Positions 17,704 to 25,770 of a DNA stretch of 64,000 bases are shown piece after piece. The translations under genes were made by a program, and so were the position numbers. The stretch lies in contig JAEYNR010000079.1 of assembly GCA_023412475.1 (NCBI GenBank), forward strand, positions 124,001 to 188,000. The letters run 5' to 3'. The DNA comes from Fibrobacterota bacterium. GTDB taxonomy: Bacteria; Fibrobacterota; Chitinivibrionia; Chitinivibrionales; Chitinispirillaceae. Within the stretch, counting starts at the first letter, position 1. Each line of letters starts with the position of its first letter. The notes beneath the pieces are model-generated. The model made no database searches. It had not been told where the DNA came from and saw only the letters and a program-made list of their open reading frames with translations.

Positions 17704-18110
17704 AGTGGTGATCAGCGATAATTAAAACCGAGGGGTGACGACAATTAAAAATGCAGGGTCAAAACCAGCACTTTGATTATCATTTTCTCATCAAAGGAGA
17801 GAAAATGATCAATGATGCACAAGTGAAAGGACTCTTAAAGCTTATGTCGTCAGGAATGCCGTTAATTAGCGCATCAATGAAAAGCGGGATGCGTGAAAAT
17901 ACAGGTGCAGTGGCCAGATGCCCAGTGAAAACCGCCCGGAACATACATGGCGAACACGAATTGATCCATTTGAGAAAATCTGGAATACTGAGATTAAACC
18001 ACTTCTGGAACTGAACAACGGCCTTGAAGCAAAAACTGTTTTTCAGCAAATTCAGGAAAAACGCCACCTACAGCCACTTCCTGAAAATCGGCTGCCAGTA
18101 TATACGGAAT
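17704..18110 (+). pseudogene. istA: IS21-family remnant with frameshifted IstA N-terminus
   Basis: The segment starts with two short repeated motifs (CAGCGATAATTAAAA near 17713 and GACGACAATTAAAAATG near 17738), typical of an IS21-type left end. An AAAGGAG site then precedes ATG 17804, whose product begins 'MINDAQVKGLLKLMSSGMP' and runs to 'MRENT', matching the IstA helix-turn-helix N-terminus. After a small deletion the homology continues in another frame ('MPSENRPEHTWRTRIDPFEKIW', 'GLEAKTVFQQIQEK'). It then fades at about 18110. The catalytic DDE part and istB are missing, so it is dead. Confidence 0.75.
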
Positions 18111-18157
18111 ACAAAGATATTTACGTCTCAAATGCCAATATCGAATATCGAATAATG

Positions 18158-18177
18158 AATAATGAATTTCGAAGTAA
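18158..18177 (+). repeat. 20-bp motif shared with 51328-51347
   Basis: AATAATGAATTTCGAAGTAA is present exactly here and in reverse orientation at 51328-51347. Neither site is in a recognised gene. It is preceded here by related 'ATCGAATATCGAATAATG' text, and a short inverted sequence around 18203-18241 (CCTACGTAG...GGACGGGCG) follows. Confidence 0.5.
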
Positions 18178-18333
18178 ATGAGACAGAAATTTTTAAAACG
18201 CCTGTCCACCCTACGTAGAAGCTGCTTCGAAGGACGGGCGTTAAATTTTCCGATTCCGTATTATTCCGGTATCATTTACAAATCCGCTTTTTCTTGAACT
18301 TTTCTTAACTAATAATTTCCCGTTTCCCCTCGT

Positions 18334-18458
18334 TGAAACACTCTTATCCCTGTTTAGAAATTAGAATTTAAAATTTTGGAATTTGTTTAGGATTTAATAA
18401 TTGTGATTTGGAATTTTTGCTCTATGCTATTTCCGGTTTATTAGTCAGCAAGTGTTCA
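18334..18458 (+). repeat. AT-rich dispersed element, copy 2 (partial)
   Basis: This contains the second half of the element: 'GAAACACTCTTATCCCTG', 'TTTAGAAATTAGAATTT', 'GTTTAGGATTTAATAATTGTG' and 'ATTTGGAATTTTTGCTC'. It matches 13126-13262 closely. It lies in the non-coding zone between the IS21 remnant and the tandem array. Confidence 0.6.
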
Positions 18459-18619
18459 AATCGTGTCTTGGCACCCTCTACCGTTAAATCTTTCCGCTTC
18501 CACTCCGTGCTCACGATGACTGCTTCCAAATGGTGTGATAATGGCCGCCAACGCTCTGCAACTCCTGCTCCAGGATCTCTTCCACAGGGTGATTCGGTTG
18601 CTAAAAGCCTTAAAAACGT

Positions 18620-19095
18620 GTTACAGAGGTCGCCAGACTTGTGACAAAGGTCGATTTTTCATAAAAATCGATAAAAAGAGCATTTTACCATGTGTTTTTA
18701 CCTGTTACTTACTCTGTAAGGTGTGTGACAGGGTGTCCTGAACCTGTTAAAGGGGTGCTTTTTATTGTGACTGAGGGTGCTATACTTGTGAACTATTCAA
18801 TTTTCTTTGTAACAGATGGCGCGGAACTTGTTACAAGCCTGCTTTTTGTTCTGACAGCACATAAAAATGATCAAAAACCAATTGTAACAGCTTCAATAAA
18901 CTCTGAAATGAGAGATTTTCATTAAAACAGGCGTTTTGGATACCCTATAACAGAGATTTTGAGGTGTGTGGCAGGAAAAAGTGGATCTGTCACAAAGAAA
19001 ATTGTGTGATTCACATTCTAAAGTCAATGTGTCACAAGCTCCGGAGGCATTGTAAGGAGGGTTATAGCATTGTAACAGGGATTAGAGCATCTCAC
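18620..19095 (+). repeat. Degenerate 21-bp-period tandem array A
   Basis: From 18704 to 18871 eight consecutive units of exactly 21 bases occur, each starting GTNAC or close to it (GTTACTTACTCTG..., GTGACAGGGTGTCC..., GTTAAAGGGGTGC..., GTGACTGAGGGTGC..., GTAACAGATGGCGC..., GTTACAAGCCTGC..., CTGACAGCACATA...). Two more units lie at 18620-18661, and less regular 19-23-base units lie at about 18965-19095. The rough consensus is GTNACAGNGGTGCNNNACTTN. One frame (18692-18925) is open and reads as heptads beginning V-T or V-K. I see no start signal, so coding is unlikely. Confidence 0.7.
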
Positions 19096-19118
19096 AGCTC
19101 ATTTTCTGGCATAAATCA

Positions 19119-19214
19119 TAAAAAAGACCGCTCACACGTTTTCCTTCAGATTTTTCGGGGGCGGACTCGGAAGCGGTCCGACCCCGTTTTACAAAAGTAT
19201 GAGCGGCCTTTTTA
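19119..19214. other. Long inverted repeat / composite hairpin
   Basis: AAAAAGACCGCTCA at about 19121 pairs with TGAGCGGCCTTTTT at about 19200-19213. Inside, GGGGCGGAC-type and GTCCGACCCC-type arms form a second stem. The left arm begins with A-rich text and the right arm ends in T-rich text, as in a bidirectional terminator or a palindromic intergenic repeat. It abuts the MITE-like element. Confidence 0.5.
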
Positions 19215-19231
19215 CTTTTATGCTGAACAGA

Positions 19232-19536
19232 CAGTAGTGTCAGGTAAATTTGACTATTGATATTACAGCCGTTATAACACTTAATCAAGCCTGAATAAGA
19301 GTAACCACGAAAAGCTCGAAAAACACGAAAATGCCAGAAAAAAGAACCTTTCCGGTTCTTTTTTCGTGCTTTTCCTGTATTTCGTGGTTAAATATCCTGG
19401 AACTGAGCAACTGGGTTAGGCTACAAAAGATTTTTTTATAAATGCTCATATTTTAATAAAAATCTCATTTCCCTGTTATTATATTGAAATTTGATATGAA
19501 ACTTTATTGTTCCGTCAAATTCTCCGGACACTACTG
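19232..19536. mobile_element. MITE-like element with inverted termini and 9-bp duplication
   Basis: The left end CAGTAGTGTCAGGTAAATTTGAC (bases 19232-19254) and the right end 19514-19536 are inverted copies matching at 20 of 23 positions. Immediately outside, CTGAACAGA occurs as a direct repeat at 19223-19231 and 19537-19545, which is what target-site duplication predicts. The 305-bp body carries no transposase frame, so it is non-autonomous. It contains a long hairpin at 19302-19391. Its right flank ends two bases before the stop codon of the next gene. Confidence 0.75.
19302..19391. other. Long hairpin inside the MITE-like element
   Basis: The outer arms TAACCACGAAA and TTTCGTGGTTA and the inner arms GAAAAAAGAACC and GGTTCTTTTTTC enclose TTTCC. 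If transcribed it would fold stably, and the arms could act as a terminator for either neighbour. Confidence 0.65.
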
Positions 19537-19547
19537 CTGAACAGACA

Positions 19548-20378
19548 TTATTTAACTGTTGCTGTTTCAGTGACGGTTTCAGTTGAAGTATTGACCTCTT
19601 GCTGATCATCGGTTTCAGAATCATCATCATCATCAAGATCATCGGAGTCACCAGAAGAGGTCTTTCTGTATTTGCTGGTAAAGTTGGCATTGTAGTAATC
19701 AGGATCCTTACAAAAAGCTGCTTTTGTAAACTCTTTGATTTCGGCCTGGTTCTCAAGACACAATGTGATAATCCGGTTAACAAAATCAGATCCGCTATTC
19801 TGTAGTACTCCATTAACGATCACAAATCCTTTCATCTGCAACAAAGCGATCGCTTTTTCTGATGCTTCTTCGCAATAGGCGTCATCGATAACTTTCCCCT
19901 CAGGACGTATTCTTGCAGCAAGAGATGGATACTTTTTAACCATCGCAACCAGTCCCAGGATGTCAATCGCATTGTCGATATCACCGGAACCTTTCGCTAT
20001 CTGCTTATACTTTTGTTTAACTTTTCTGTTTTTGCTGTTTTTAGCAATGAAACGTCCGACAACTCCTAATTCGAGCCGGAATTCTGCAATAATATTTACA
20101 AGAAGCGCATATTCTACAGCCTTTTCTTCCGATTCTGGATCATTACCAGAACCATCGCTTATCATTTTTGCCAGCAACTCAAGACAACCGCGATAGTAAG
20201 GCAGTTGCGTTTCATCCAGCCCGGCCTGTACAATCTTAGCCAGATTTTTTTCGAGATTTGCGATCAGTGAACCGTAGTCATCCAGATAGTTATAATGACT
20301 GAGACCGGATCTGCGGATTTTCCTGACTTCAGCAGCTTTTTTTTCAATCAGGCTTTTCATTTCAGGTGTTAAGGCCAT
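19548..20378 (-). CDS. Hypothetical protein with acidic C-terminal tail
   Basis: 276 residues from ATG 20378, which follows an AAGGGA site. A 26-codon upstream extension to 20456 is open but lacks such a site. It is a helical, charged, cytosolic-looking protein ('MALTPEMKSLIEKKAAEVRKIRRSG', 'NAIDILGLVAMVKKYPSLAARI'). The C-terminal 35 residues are Asp/Glu-rich and then Thr/Val-rich ('SGDSDDLDDDDDSETDD'). No signal peptide, membrane helix or known catalytic motif was seen, and I do not recognise the family. A MITE-like element has inserted just after its stop codon. Confidence 0.7.
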   Translation of the reverse strand: MALTPEMKSLIEKKAAEVRKIRRSGLSHYNYLDDYGSLIANLEKNLAKIVQAGLDETQLPYYRGCLELLAKMISDGSGNDPESEEKAVEYALLVNIIAEFRLELGVVGRFIAKNSKNRKVKQKYKQIAKGSGDIDNAIDILGLVAMVKKYPSLAARIRPEGKVIDDAYCEEASEKAIALLQMKGFVIVNGVLQNSGSDFVNRIITLCLENQAEIKEFTKAAFCKDPDYYNANFTSKYRKTSSGDSDDLDDDDDSETDDQQEVNTSTETVTETATVK

Positions 20379-21056
20379 AATATGTCCCTTCTTTTTAAGA
20401 GAGAGTGAATAAATAAAATGCAGTAATTGCGGAAAGACTGCATCATTTGGGATCAAATAGAGGGAAGTGGGAAAACTATAAACTAAAACTTAATGTTTAC
20501 CCAATGAAGAGTATATAATTCCTGACGATATACTCGAGCAACCGTTTTCTCACATTTATAATATTATTTTTAATGATCAGCTTAGAAGTGGTAGCTTTAC
20601 GATATATACAATGGCTTCTTTGGAAATGGGGGATACTCCGCAACAGGTTCGAAACCTAAAGACAGGTCCCCCTCAATAACCAGATCTAAATTTAGGCACG
20701 CGTTTTAATGGAGATCAACTTTCAAAGGACAAAACTTTTATTACTTTAAACATACAAGGACTGGCAGCAGATTACGGGTTATCCGCGTCAAGCTACTGCG
20801 TTTATTAGGATTATGGACATTGTCCCATCGGGCTATTAAAAAGTCGAAATTGCCATCTCAGTTGGCGCTCAGCAGTGTATCAGTTATCCCAAAAATAAAG
20901 CTTTGCTCCTATCATTTCATGTTTTTTTAAAAAGTTGCGAATTATTGAAGATTGTTTCTTTTCCTTCCGGTATTGCTCAACTCTTTTGTAAAATCTATTT
21001 TCTGATGAAAGACTCTCTATTCAAAAACCACTACAATTAACCAAAGTGAGGCATTT
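20379..21056. other. Gene-free spacer
   Basis: 678 bases between divergent genes. I find no convincing open frame, RNA gene or strong hairpin. The promoters of both neighbours must lie here. The downstream gene has a GTGAGG-type ribosome binding site at about 21045. Confidence 0.5.
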
Positions 21057-21797
21057 ATGTTAAGATCTCTTGCGCTTATTTCAATGGTGACTGTGAGTTT
21101 GTCGTTTTCAGGCGCATTTGGCGGTGATATATATTTGGCACGCAAAATATCTACCGATTCCTTTAAAAAGGATAAAAAAGACGGTGAAACAGAAGTACGC
21201 ACTTCGGTACAATGGTTTGCCGGTGATAAACTTCGCAGCAATGATGGCAACGAATCGGTACTCATGCGCCTGGATAAGGACTCAATTTATACTTTAGATC
21301 ATAAAAAACAAACATATTACTCATTTCAGGCATCCACACTCGGAGCGTCAGCACAGGCTGAGGGCGAACAGTTACCCGCAATGGTTTCTTCAATGATGGG
21401 CAATATGTTCAAGATGGAAGTATCGGTTGAGCCCACAAGTGAAACAAAGAAGATTGGACAGTGGAACTGCACCAAGTATAATCAGACTGTTAAAATGATG
21501 GGTGTAACAACAACCACAGAACTCTGGGCCACAGAGGATGTAGCGATCGATAAAAAACTTCTGGACAAACTTTTGGCATCGCAGTTTATGACCCAACCTG
21601 GCATGCAGGATCTTGTTGGAAAAATGCAGAAAGAAGCCGAAAAGATAAAAGGCTGTGTAGTCTATTCAAAGGCCGTAACCACAATGGGTAACAAACGAAG
21701 CGAAACCATCGATGAGGTAACCGAGATTAAAGAGACTGCTGCACCGCAGGACACCTGGGTCGTACCAGCGAAATATAAGATGAAAAAGCCCGAATAA
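21057..21797 (+). CDS. Exported DUF4412-type protein
   Basis: 246 residues. A signal peptide covers about 1-22 ('MLRSLALISMVTVSLSFSGAFG'). The mature protein has the DUF4412-like layout: 'VQWFAGDKLRSNDG', 'VLMRLDKDSIYTLDHKKQTYYSF', a Met-rich middle ('MVSSMMGNMFKMEV'), 'KKIGQWNCTKYNQTVKMMGV', 'ELWATEDVAID' and a final 'WVVPAKYKM'. Such proteins are periplasmic or outer-membrane-associated and of unknown function. Two cysteines (in 'WNCTKY' and 'KGCVVY') might pair. It is followed by a bidirectional terminator. Confidence 0.8.
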   Translation: MLRSLALISMVTVSLSFSGAFGGDIYLARKISTDSFKKDKKDGETEVRTSVQWFAGDKLRSNDGNESVLMRLDKDSIYTLDHKKQTYYSFQASTLGASAQAEGEQLPAMVSSMMGNMFKMEVSVEPTSETKKIGQWNCTKYNQTVKMMGVTTTTELWATEDVAIDKKLLDKLLASQFMTQPGMQDLVGKMQKEAEKIKGCVVYSKAVTTMGNKRSETIDEVTEIKETAAPQDTWVVPAKYKMKKPE

Positions 21798-21889
21798 TAC
21801 TCCGGGCGCCCTCTGCCAAAAAGATTCAGGGAGGGGAGCTTGAAAACCTTCATTGGTAGCAATTTTAGGCAATATAACTCTGAAACATC

Positions 21890-21911
21890 AAGCTCTCCAA
21901 TAGGAGAGCTT
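21890..21911. other. Perfect 9-bp hairpin
   Basis: AAGCTCTCC and GGAGAGCTT around AATA. There is no T-run on either side. It lies just before the terminator-like hairpin, between convergent genes. Confidence 0.5.
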
Positions 21912-21922
21912 AAAGAAGAAAT

Positions 21923-21943
21923 CCCTCCTTTTTGAGGGGTTTT
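21923..21943. terminator. Bidirectional terminator-like hairpin
   Basis: CCCTC and GAGGG enclose CTTTTT and are followed by GTTTT on the + strand; the - strand reads out into ATTTCTTC. It lies between two convergent genes. The stem is short. Confidence 0.5.
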
Positions 21944-21977
21944 CCGGCTAATGACCAGGTAATTTCTTCCCCGAGTT

Positions 21978-23471
21978 TTATCCCTTTGGTTTCTTTATTG
22001 AAATATTGAGGGCTGCCTTTAAGCCCCCGGTAATTCTGGCGGGTTTGGGTTTTTCCGACTTACCCTGCCCCGGTTTCTTTTTTATAAATGATACCGGGAT
22101 TACCCCGCTCATCACGAAGTTACAATCCATTTTGCTTGTATTAACAGGGATCGTTATTTGCGGTAGAAACAATATGCCCTTTTCCTTCAGGAACATTTTT
22201 TCTCCTATATCTTTATAGTAGGGAAACAGGACTATTATTTGTTTTTTCTTCAGATAGCATTTACCGCTTGTGGAATAAAATCTGGTGCTTAGTTGCAGAT
22301 CCAGGCCAGATTTGTTTATTCTGAACATCTTCGATGCAGTAATACCAGCTTCAGAATAATAAATACGACAATCATAAAAGCGGTAGGCTGAAGGATAAAA
22401 AACTGTCCACTGTGAGAACGGCGCAAGGTCAAGATTGCCAAATGGCGATTGCATCGACATTGTCCCACCTTCCAGAACCAGTTTTTGATTCATGGTATCA
22501 TTAAGTCCGAATGATCCATAAAAACAACTTATCCGTAAAGTGTCGGCCAGAAAGTATCGAAATCCTTCATAAGAGTTGGAATAACTGCAACTCCACCCAC
22601 CACCAGCAAGCAGATTCATTGACCAGACCAGGTTACCTGTACTTCTCCCCTGGTAATTAAGACTGTAGGTATTAAGATTCAGCTCTACTGGCATCTGTAT
22701 TTTGGCAATTGCACCTCTGTCATTTTTTACTTTTGCTACAGCGGCATCTGCTCTGTTAATTATTGACCCCGTCTTCAGTTCTGCAGTAGCCCCGATCGAT
22801 TGAGCAGTTAAGAGCATTGGAAAGGTCCGGAACCTATCAGGCTGCTCATTCTTTATAAAGCTGGTGTACCCATAATGTAAAGGAGCTTTGTCTGCATAAA
22901 GCAAAACCTTCAGGTTTTTATAAACAATGTTGCCCATCAATCCATACTGAAGTAAACCGGATCTGAGGTAGCCGGTTATTGAATTGTCTTTTATACTGAT
23001 CTGACTATTGGTAGGTATAATCGAGCCCAGTTGAGCGCCAAATTTCAGGTTTTTTAATGAGTACCATACAAGAGAGCTGATACGATGTACTTTCTGACTG
23101 GAATACGATCCATAATCAGCATTATCGATTCTGACTGCGCCACAGTAGGAATCATAACTGTATGTTGTGCTTGAATGTACTCTGGAATTGCCTAGTGATA
23201 GTCTTCCGCTGAAATCCATGAAGTTGAGAAAAGAGTTGAATCGGTCGTTATCTGAACGTTTATTTTCTTTTAGAAACGGGCTGTATGCGAAACTGAAGTC
23301 AAGTATTCTGCTACTGTCAGGCAGAAGATGGTACGGTTTAGTCAGGAAAAATTCAGAGAAGATGGATTTTGGAACAAGATCGTATGCAGATATCTCTTTT
23401 GAACAAATAAAAATCAGAAGACCGGACAGCAGCATGCCCGGTCTGGTAATAAGTGTTAGAATATTTTTCAT
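21978..23471 (-). CDS. Putative outer-membrane beta-barrel protein
   Basis: 497 residues. A signal peptide-like N-terminus (about 1-29, ending 'SKEISA') precedes a body rich in Tyr, Ser, Phe and Gly with alternating polar/hydrophobic strands ('RILDFSFAYSPFL', 'LVWSMNLLAGGGWSCSYSN', 'LQLSTRFYSTSGKCYL'), which suggests a beta-barrel in the outer membrane. The C-terminus is Lys/Pro-rich then 'ALNISIKKPKG'. I do not recognise a family. It begins 5 bases after the lipoprotein gene stops, so the two form an operon. Confidence 0.7.
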   Translation of the reverse strand: MKNILTLITRPGMLLSGLLIFICSKEISAYDLVPKSIFSEFFLTKPYHLLPDSSRILDFSFAYSPFLKENKRSDNDRFNSFLNFMDFSGRLSLGNSRVHSSTTYSYDSYCGAVRIDNADYGSYSSQKVHRISSLVWYSLKNLKFGAQLGSIIPTNSQISIKDNSITGYLRSGLLQYGLMGNIVYKNLKVLLYADKAPLHYGYTSFIKNEQPDRFRTFPMLLTAQSIGATAELKTGSIINRADAAVAKVKNDRGAIAKIQMPVELNLNTYSLNYQGRSTGNLVWSMNLLAGGGWSCSYSNSYEGFRYFLADTLRISCFYGSFGLNDTMNQKLVLEGGTMSMQSPFGNLDLAPFSQWTVFYPSAYRFYDCRIYYSEAGITASKMFRINKSGLDLQLSTRFYSTSGKCYLKKKQIIVLFPYYKDIGEKMFLKEKGILFLPQITIPVNTSKMDCNFVMSGVIPVSFIKKKPGQGKSEKPKPARITGGLKAALNISIKKPKG

Positions 23472-23476
23472 TTAAT

Positions 23477-25360
23477 TCATAGGAACTGACTTATAAAGTC
23501 GATCCAGGAGGTTCTGGTAGTCATTTTTGGAAATATGCCATTAATTGTATAATCATTGAAATAAGGGAAGTATTTCCTGAGCGCCTCAACATCATCTAGT
23601 TCATGCCCCACTTTCACCAACGGCATATCTTTTCCAGAATCATCAATGAGATGAATCGGTGTACAATATGTGACTGAATCGACCCACATAATACATTTGT
23701 AAGTTGTAGTCAATGTAATATAGGTATGGCCGAATTCCATATCTGTACCAGCAATCATAGAAGAGGGAATGTCAATTACATCACCGGGATCTGTGAAAAA
23801 TCCATTTCCTGTCTGGTTATTATAGGTTTTGTAAGTGTATGAAGTAACTCTATCCTGTGTCTGGGATAACCGGTATTTGGGATATAAAGTTTTGAGATCA
23901 TTGACCGGATTTGTAAACCATTTCGAAAGATCAACAGTCATAGTGATATTATAGCCATCGATTGTTTCATCAAGTGTGTATTCTTTTGTCAGTATTTCGG
24001 TGACAAAATCCATTAATGCTTCAGGTGAAATAAATTTAGCAGCCAAAGACGGTGATATTCCCTCTTTAAGCATTTTATTACTGATATCTGCCATGTCTGA
24101 ATTCATCCTAAAAATCTCTCCAGCAGCTATAAGATCATCTTCCTGGGCGTCGGGTTCCTCTTTCATCGATTTTAAACTGGCTTTAATGAGCTCAGGGACC
24201 TTTTTCAGATCGTTATAAACCCATTGATGGTTTTCCCGGCGGATCTTAAGGAAATCAGCTCTTTTTAAATTGTGCTGAACTATATCGGCATACTTGGAAG
24301 TATACTGTTCTTCATTTGACACCCATATCTTTAATAGCGTGTCATTCTGGAGTTTATAGATGTATTTTGTCCAAATGGCATCACTTTCATCATCATTCAA
24401 CAGACTTAGAATAGGTGACCCATCAGTAGTTTGTAAATCCATATTATAGGTGGTAAAAATCCCAAGTCCGGCGCGGGCCAGTCTTACACCAGCCTCGAAC
24501 AGAAATATGTCACCTTTATCAAGTTCAAATGTTTCATTAAAAGCAGTCAAAATCAGGGACATCTCATTTTGCTCTAACCTGTTACATGCCGATATGACAT
24601 CATTAAGTCTTGGAATGATATCCTCTTCAACTATTTTCTGAATGAAACTGGCTGTAACAAAAGAGGGAAACGATGGCATTTCAGCCTGAGCTGCAATAAT
24701 TTTTGGAGATTCTGCAAGAAGGGCAAACCCTGCTCCTTCAATCCCTTTGAGGTTAAAAATGTTGGAAACTAATGGCTTTTTTGAAGCTGATTTTTTTAAT
24801 GAGATTTGTTCTTGATTTCCAGGCAGTTTCCGTTTTGCATTTGCCTGCACTGTCCTTTTTTTGTAAAGAATGAGTTCCTCGTCACCATAACCATAGTAGT
24901 TATCCAGTGGCTCATCATCGTAGTTATCCACTGCCTCGATGTAAGACTGGATTGAGTCGATAAGTTTTTTAGTATTCTGGCTTGTATTTACAGCGCATAT
25001 TGAGGAAATTATTAATCCTACATTTGCTTTTGCATGTGAAGGCTGTTTTGATATTGCAGTAGCAAATCCATTTCTAATGGATACAAAATCGGTATTGAAC
25101 AGCTCATCGGTGGTCTTGACATCTTCGAGACTTTCCACCCTTTTGACCAGAACATCGAAAAGTGAATCAATGCTGCTTTCATTAACTGCAAATTTCGGGT
25201 CAATGTCTTCAGGCAGGTCGTCGTCATCTGTAATAATCGGATCGGTGGTTTGTTGTTCTTCTGCAGATTCATCAGATTTCGTTGGAAAACAGGAATTAAA
25301 AAGAAACGCTGTCAAAGTCAATAGCATAACGACTGATAAAAAGTGTTTTGACGACGGCAT
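23477..25360 (-). CDS. Putative lipoprotein of unknown function
   Basis: 627 residues. The N-terminal hydrophobic stretch ends in LFNSC with Cys24 as the probable lipidation site, followed by a Ser/Glu/Asp-rich linker ('TDPIITDDDDLPEDIDP'). The remainder is a large, mostly helical soluble domain with conserved-looking segments such as 'VGLIISSICAVNTSQNTKKLIDSI' and 'LFEAGVRLARAGLGIFTTYNMDL', and a C-terminal beta-rich part ('GHTYITLTTTYKCIMWVDSV'). It is probably anchored in a periplasm-facing or outer membrane leaflet. It is the first gene of a two-gene unit with the barrel-like protein, which suggests a shared envelope role. No known domain was identified. Confidence 0.75.
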   Translation of the reverse strand: MPSSKHFLSVVMLLTLTAFLFNSCFPTKSDESAEEQQTTDPIITDDDDLPEDIDPKFAVNESSIDSLFDVLVKRVESLEDVKTTDELFNTDFVSIRNGFATAISKQPSHAKANVGLIISSICAVNTSQNTKKLIDSIQSYIEAVDNYDDEPLDNYYGYGDEELILYKKRTVQANAKRKLPGNQEQISLKKSASKKPLVSNIFNLKGIEGAGFALLAESPKIIAAQAEMPSFPSFVTASFIQKIVEEDIIPRLNDVISACNRLEQNEMSLILTAFNETFELDKGDIFLFEAGVRLARAGLGIFTTYNMDLQTTDGSPILSLLNDDESDAIWTKYIYKLQNDTLLKIWVSNEEQYTSKYADIVQHNLKRADFLKIRRENHQWVYNDLKKVPELIKASLKSMKEEPDAQEDDLIAAGEIFRMNSDMADISNKMLKEGISPSLAAKFISPEALMDFVTEILTKEYTLDETIDGYNITMTVDLSKWFTNPVNDLKTLYPKYRLSQTQDRVTSYTYKTYNNQTGNGFFTDPGDVIDIPSSMIAGTDMEFGHTYITLTTTYKCIMWVDSVTYCTPIHLIDDSGKDMPLVKVGHELDDVEALRKYFPYFNDYTINGIFPKMTTRTSWIDFISQFL

Positions 25361-25770
25361 GATTGCTCCTGGATAATGTTTATTTGGTGAATAAGCGGAT
25401 CTGTTATGTTGCTTGTTTTTTGGAATTTGAGATAATGCATTTATATATAGTCAAAATAAGTTCTTATTCTTGTTTTCGCAATCCGAAAATGTTATCCGGC
25501 TGAAAGAATGGTTGTTTTTAGTCATCGATTACCAGTAGCTGGAATCGTTCCTTTTTGCAATCTGAGTCTCACATTTTATCGGTTTATCCTGTTTAATTCT
25601 GACATTATGGCTATCACCGCAATATTTTTTATAAATATTATTATATTATCAATGATAATTAATATTTTGAAAAACTAATCTTTTCATCTAATCATAAGCT
25701 GATTTATTGGTTTTTACCACTAATTCCTTATATTCGAATCAATTCAACTCGCCAACAAGGAAGTCTTTCT
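25361..25770. other. AT-rich divergent promoter region
   Basis: 410 bases between the divergent lipoprotein and GH74 genes. They include a very AT-rich core near 25610-25690, which likely holds promoters in both directions. An AAGGAAG site precedes the GTG start at 25771. I see no distinct operator or riboswitch. Confidence 0.4.

Noticed and set aside
18408..18644. 78-codon + frame between the dispersed element and array A
   Set aside because: Made of repeat text and spacer; no ribosome binding site or domain.
19436..19813. 125-codon - strand frame across the MITE and the end of the next gene
   Set aside because: It spans the inserted element and overlaps the 276-residue gene in another frame; a shadow.
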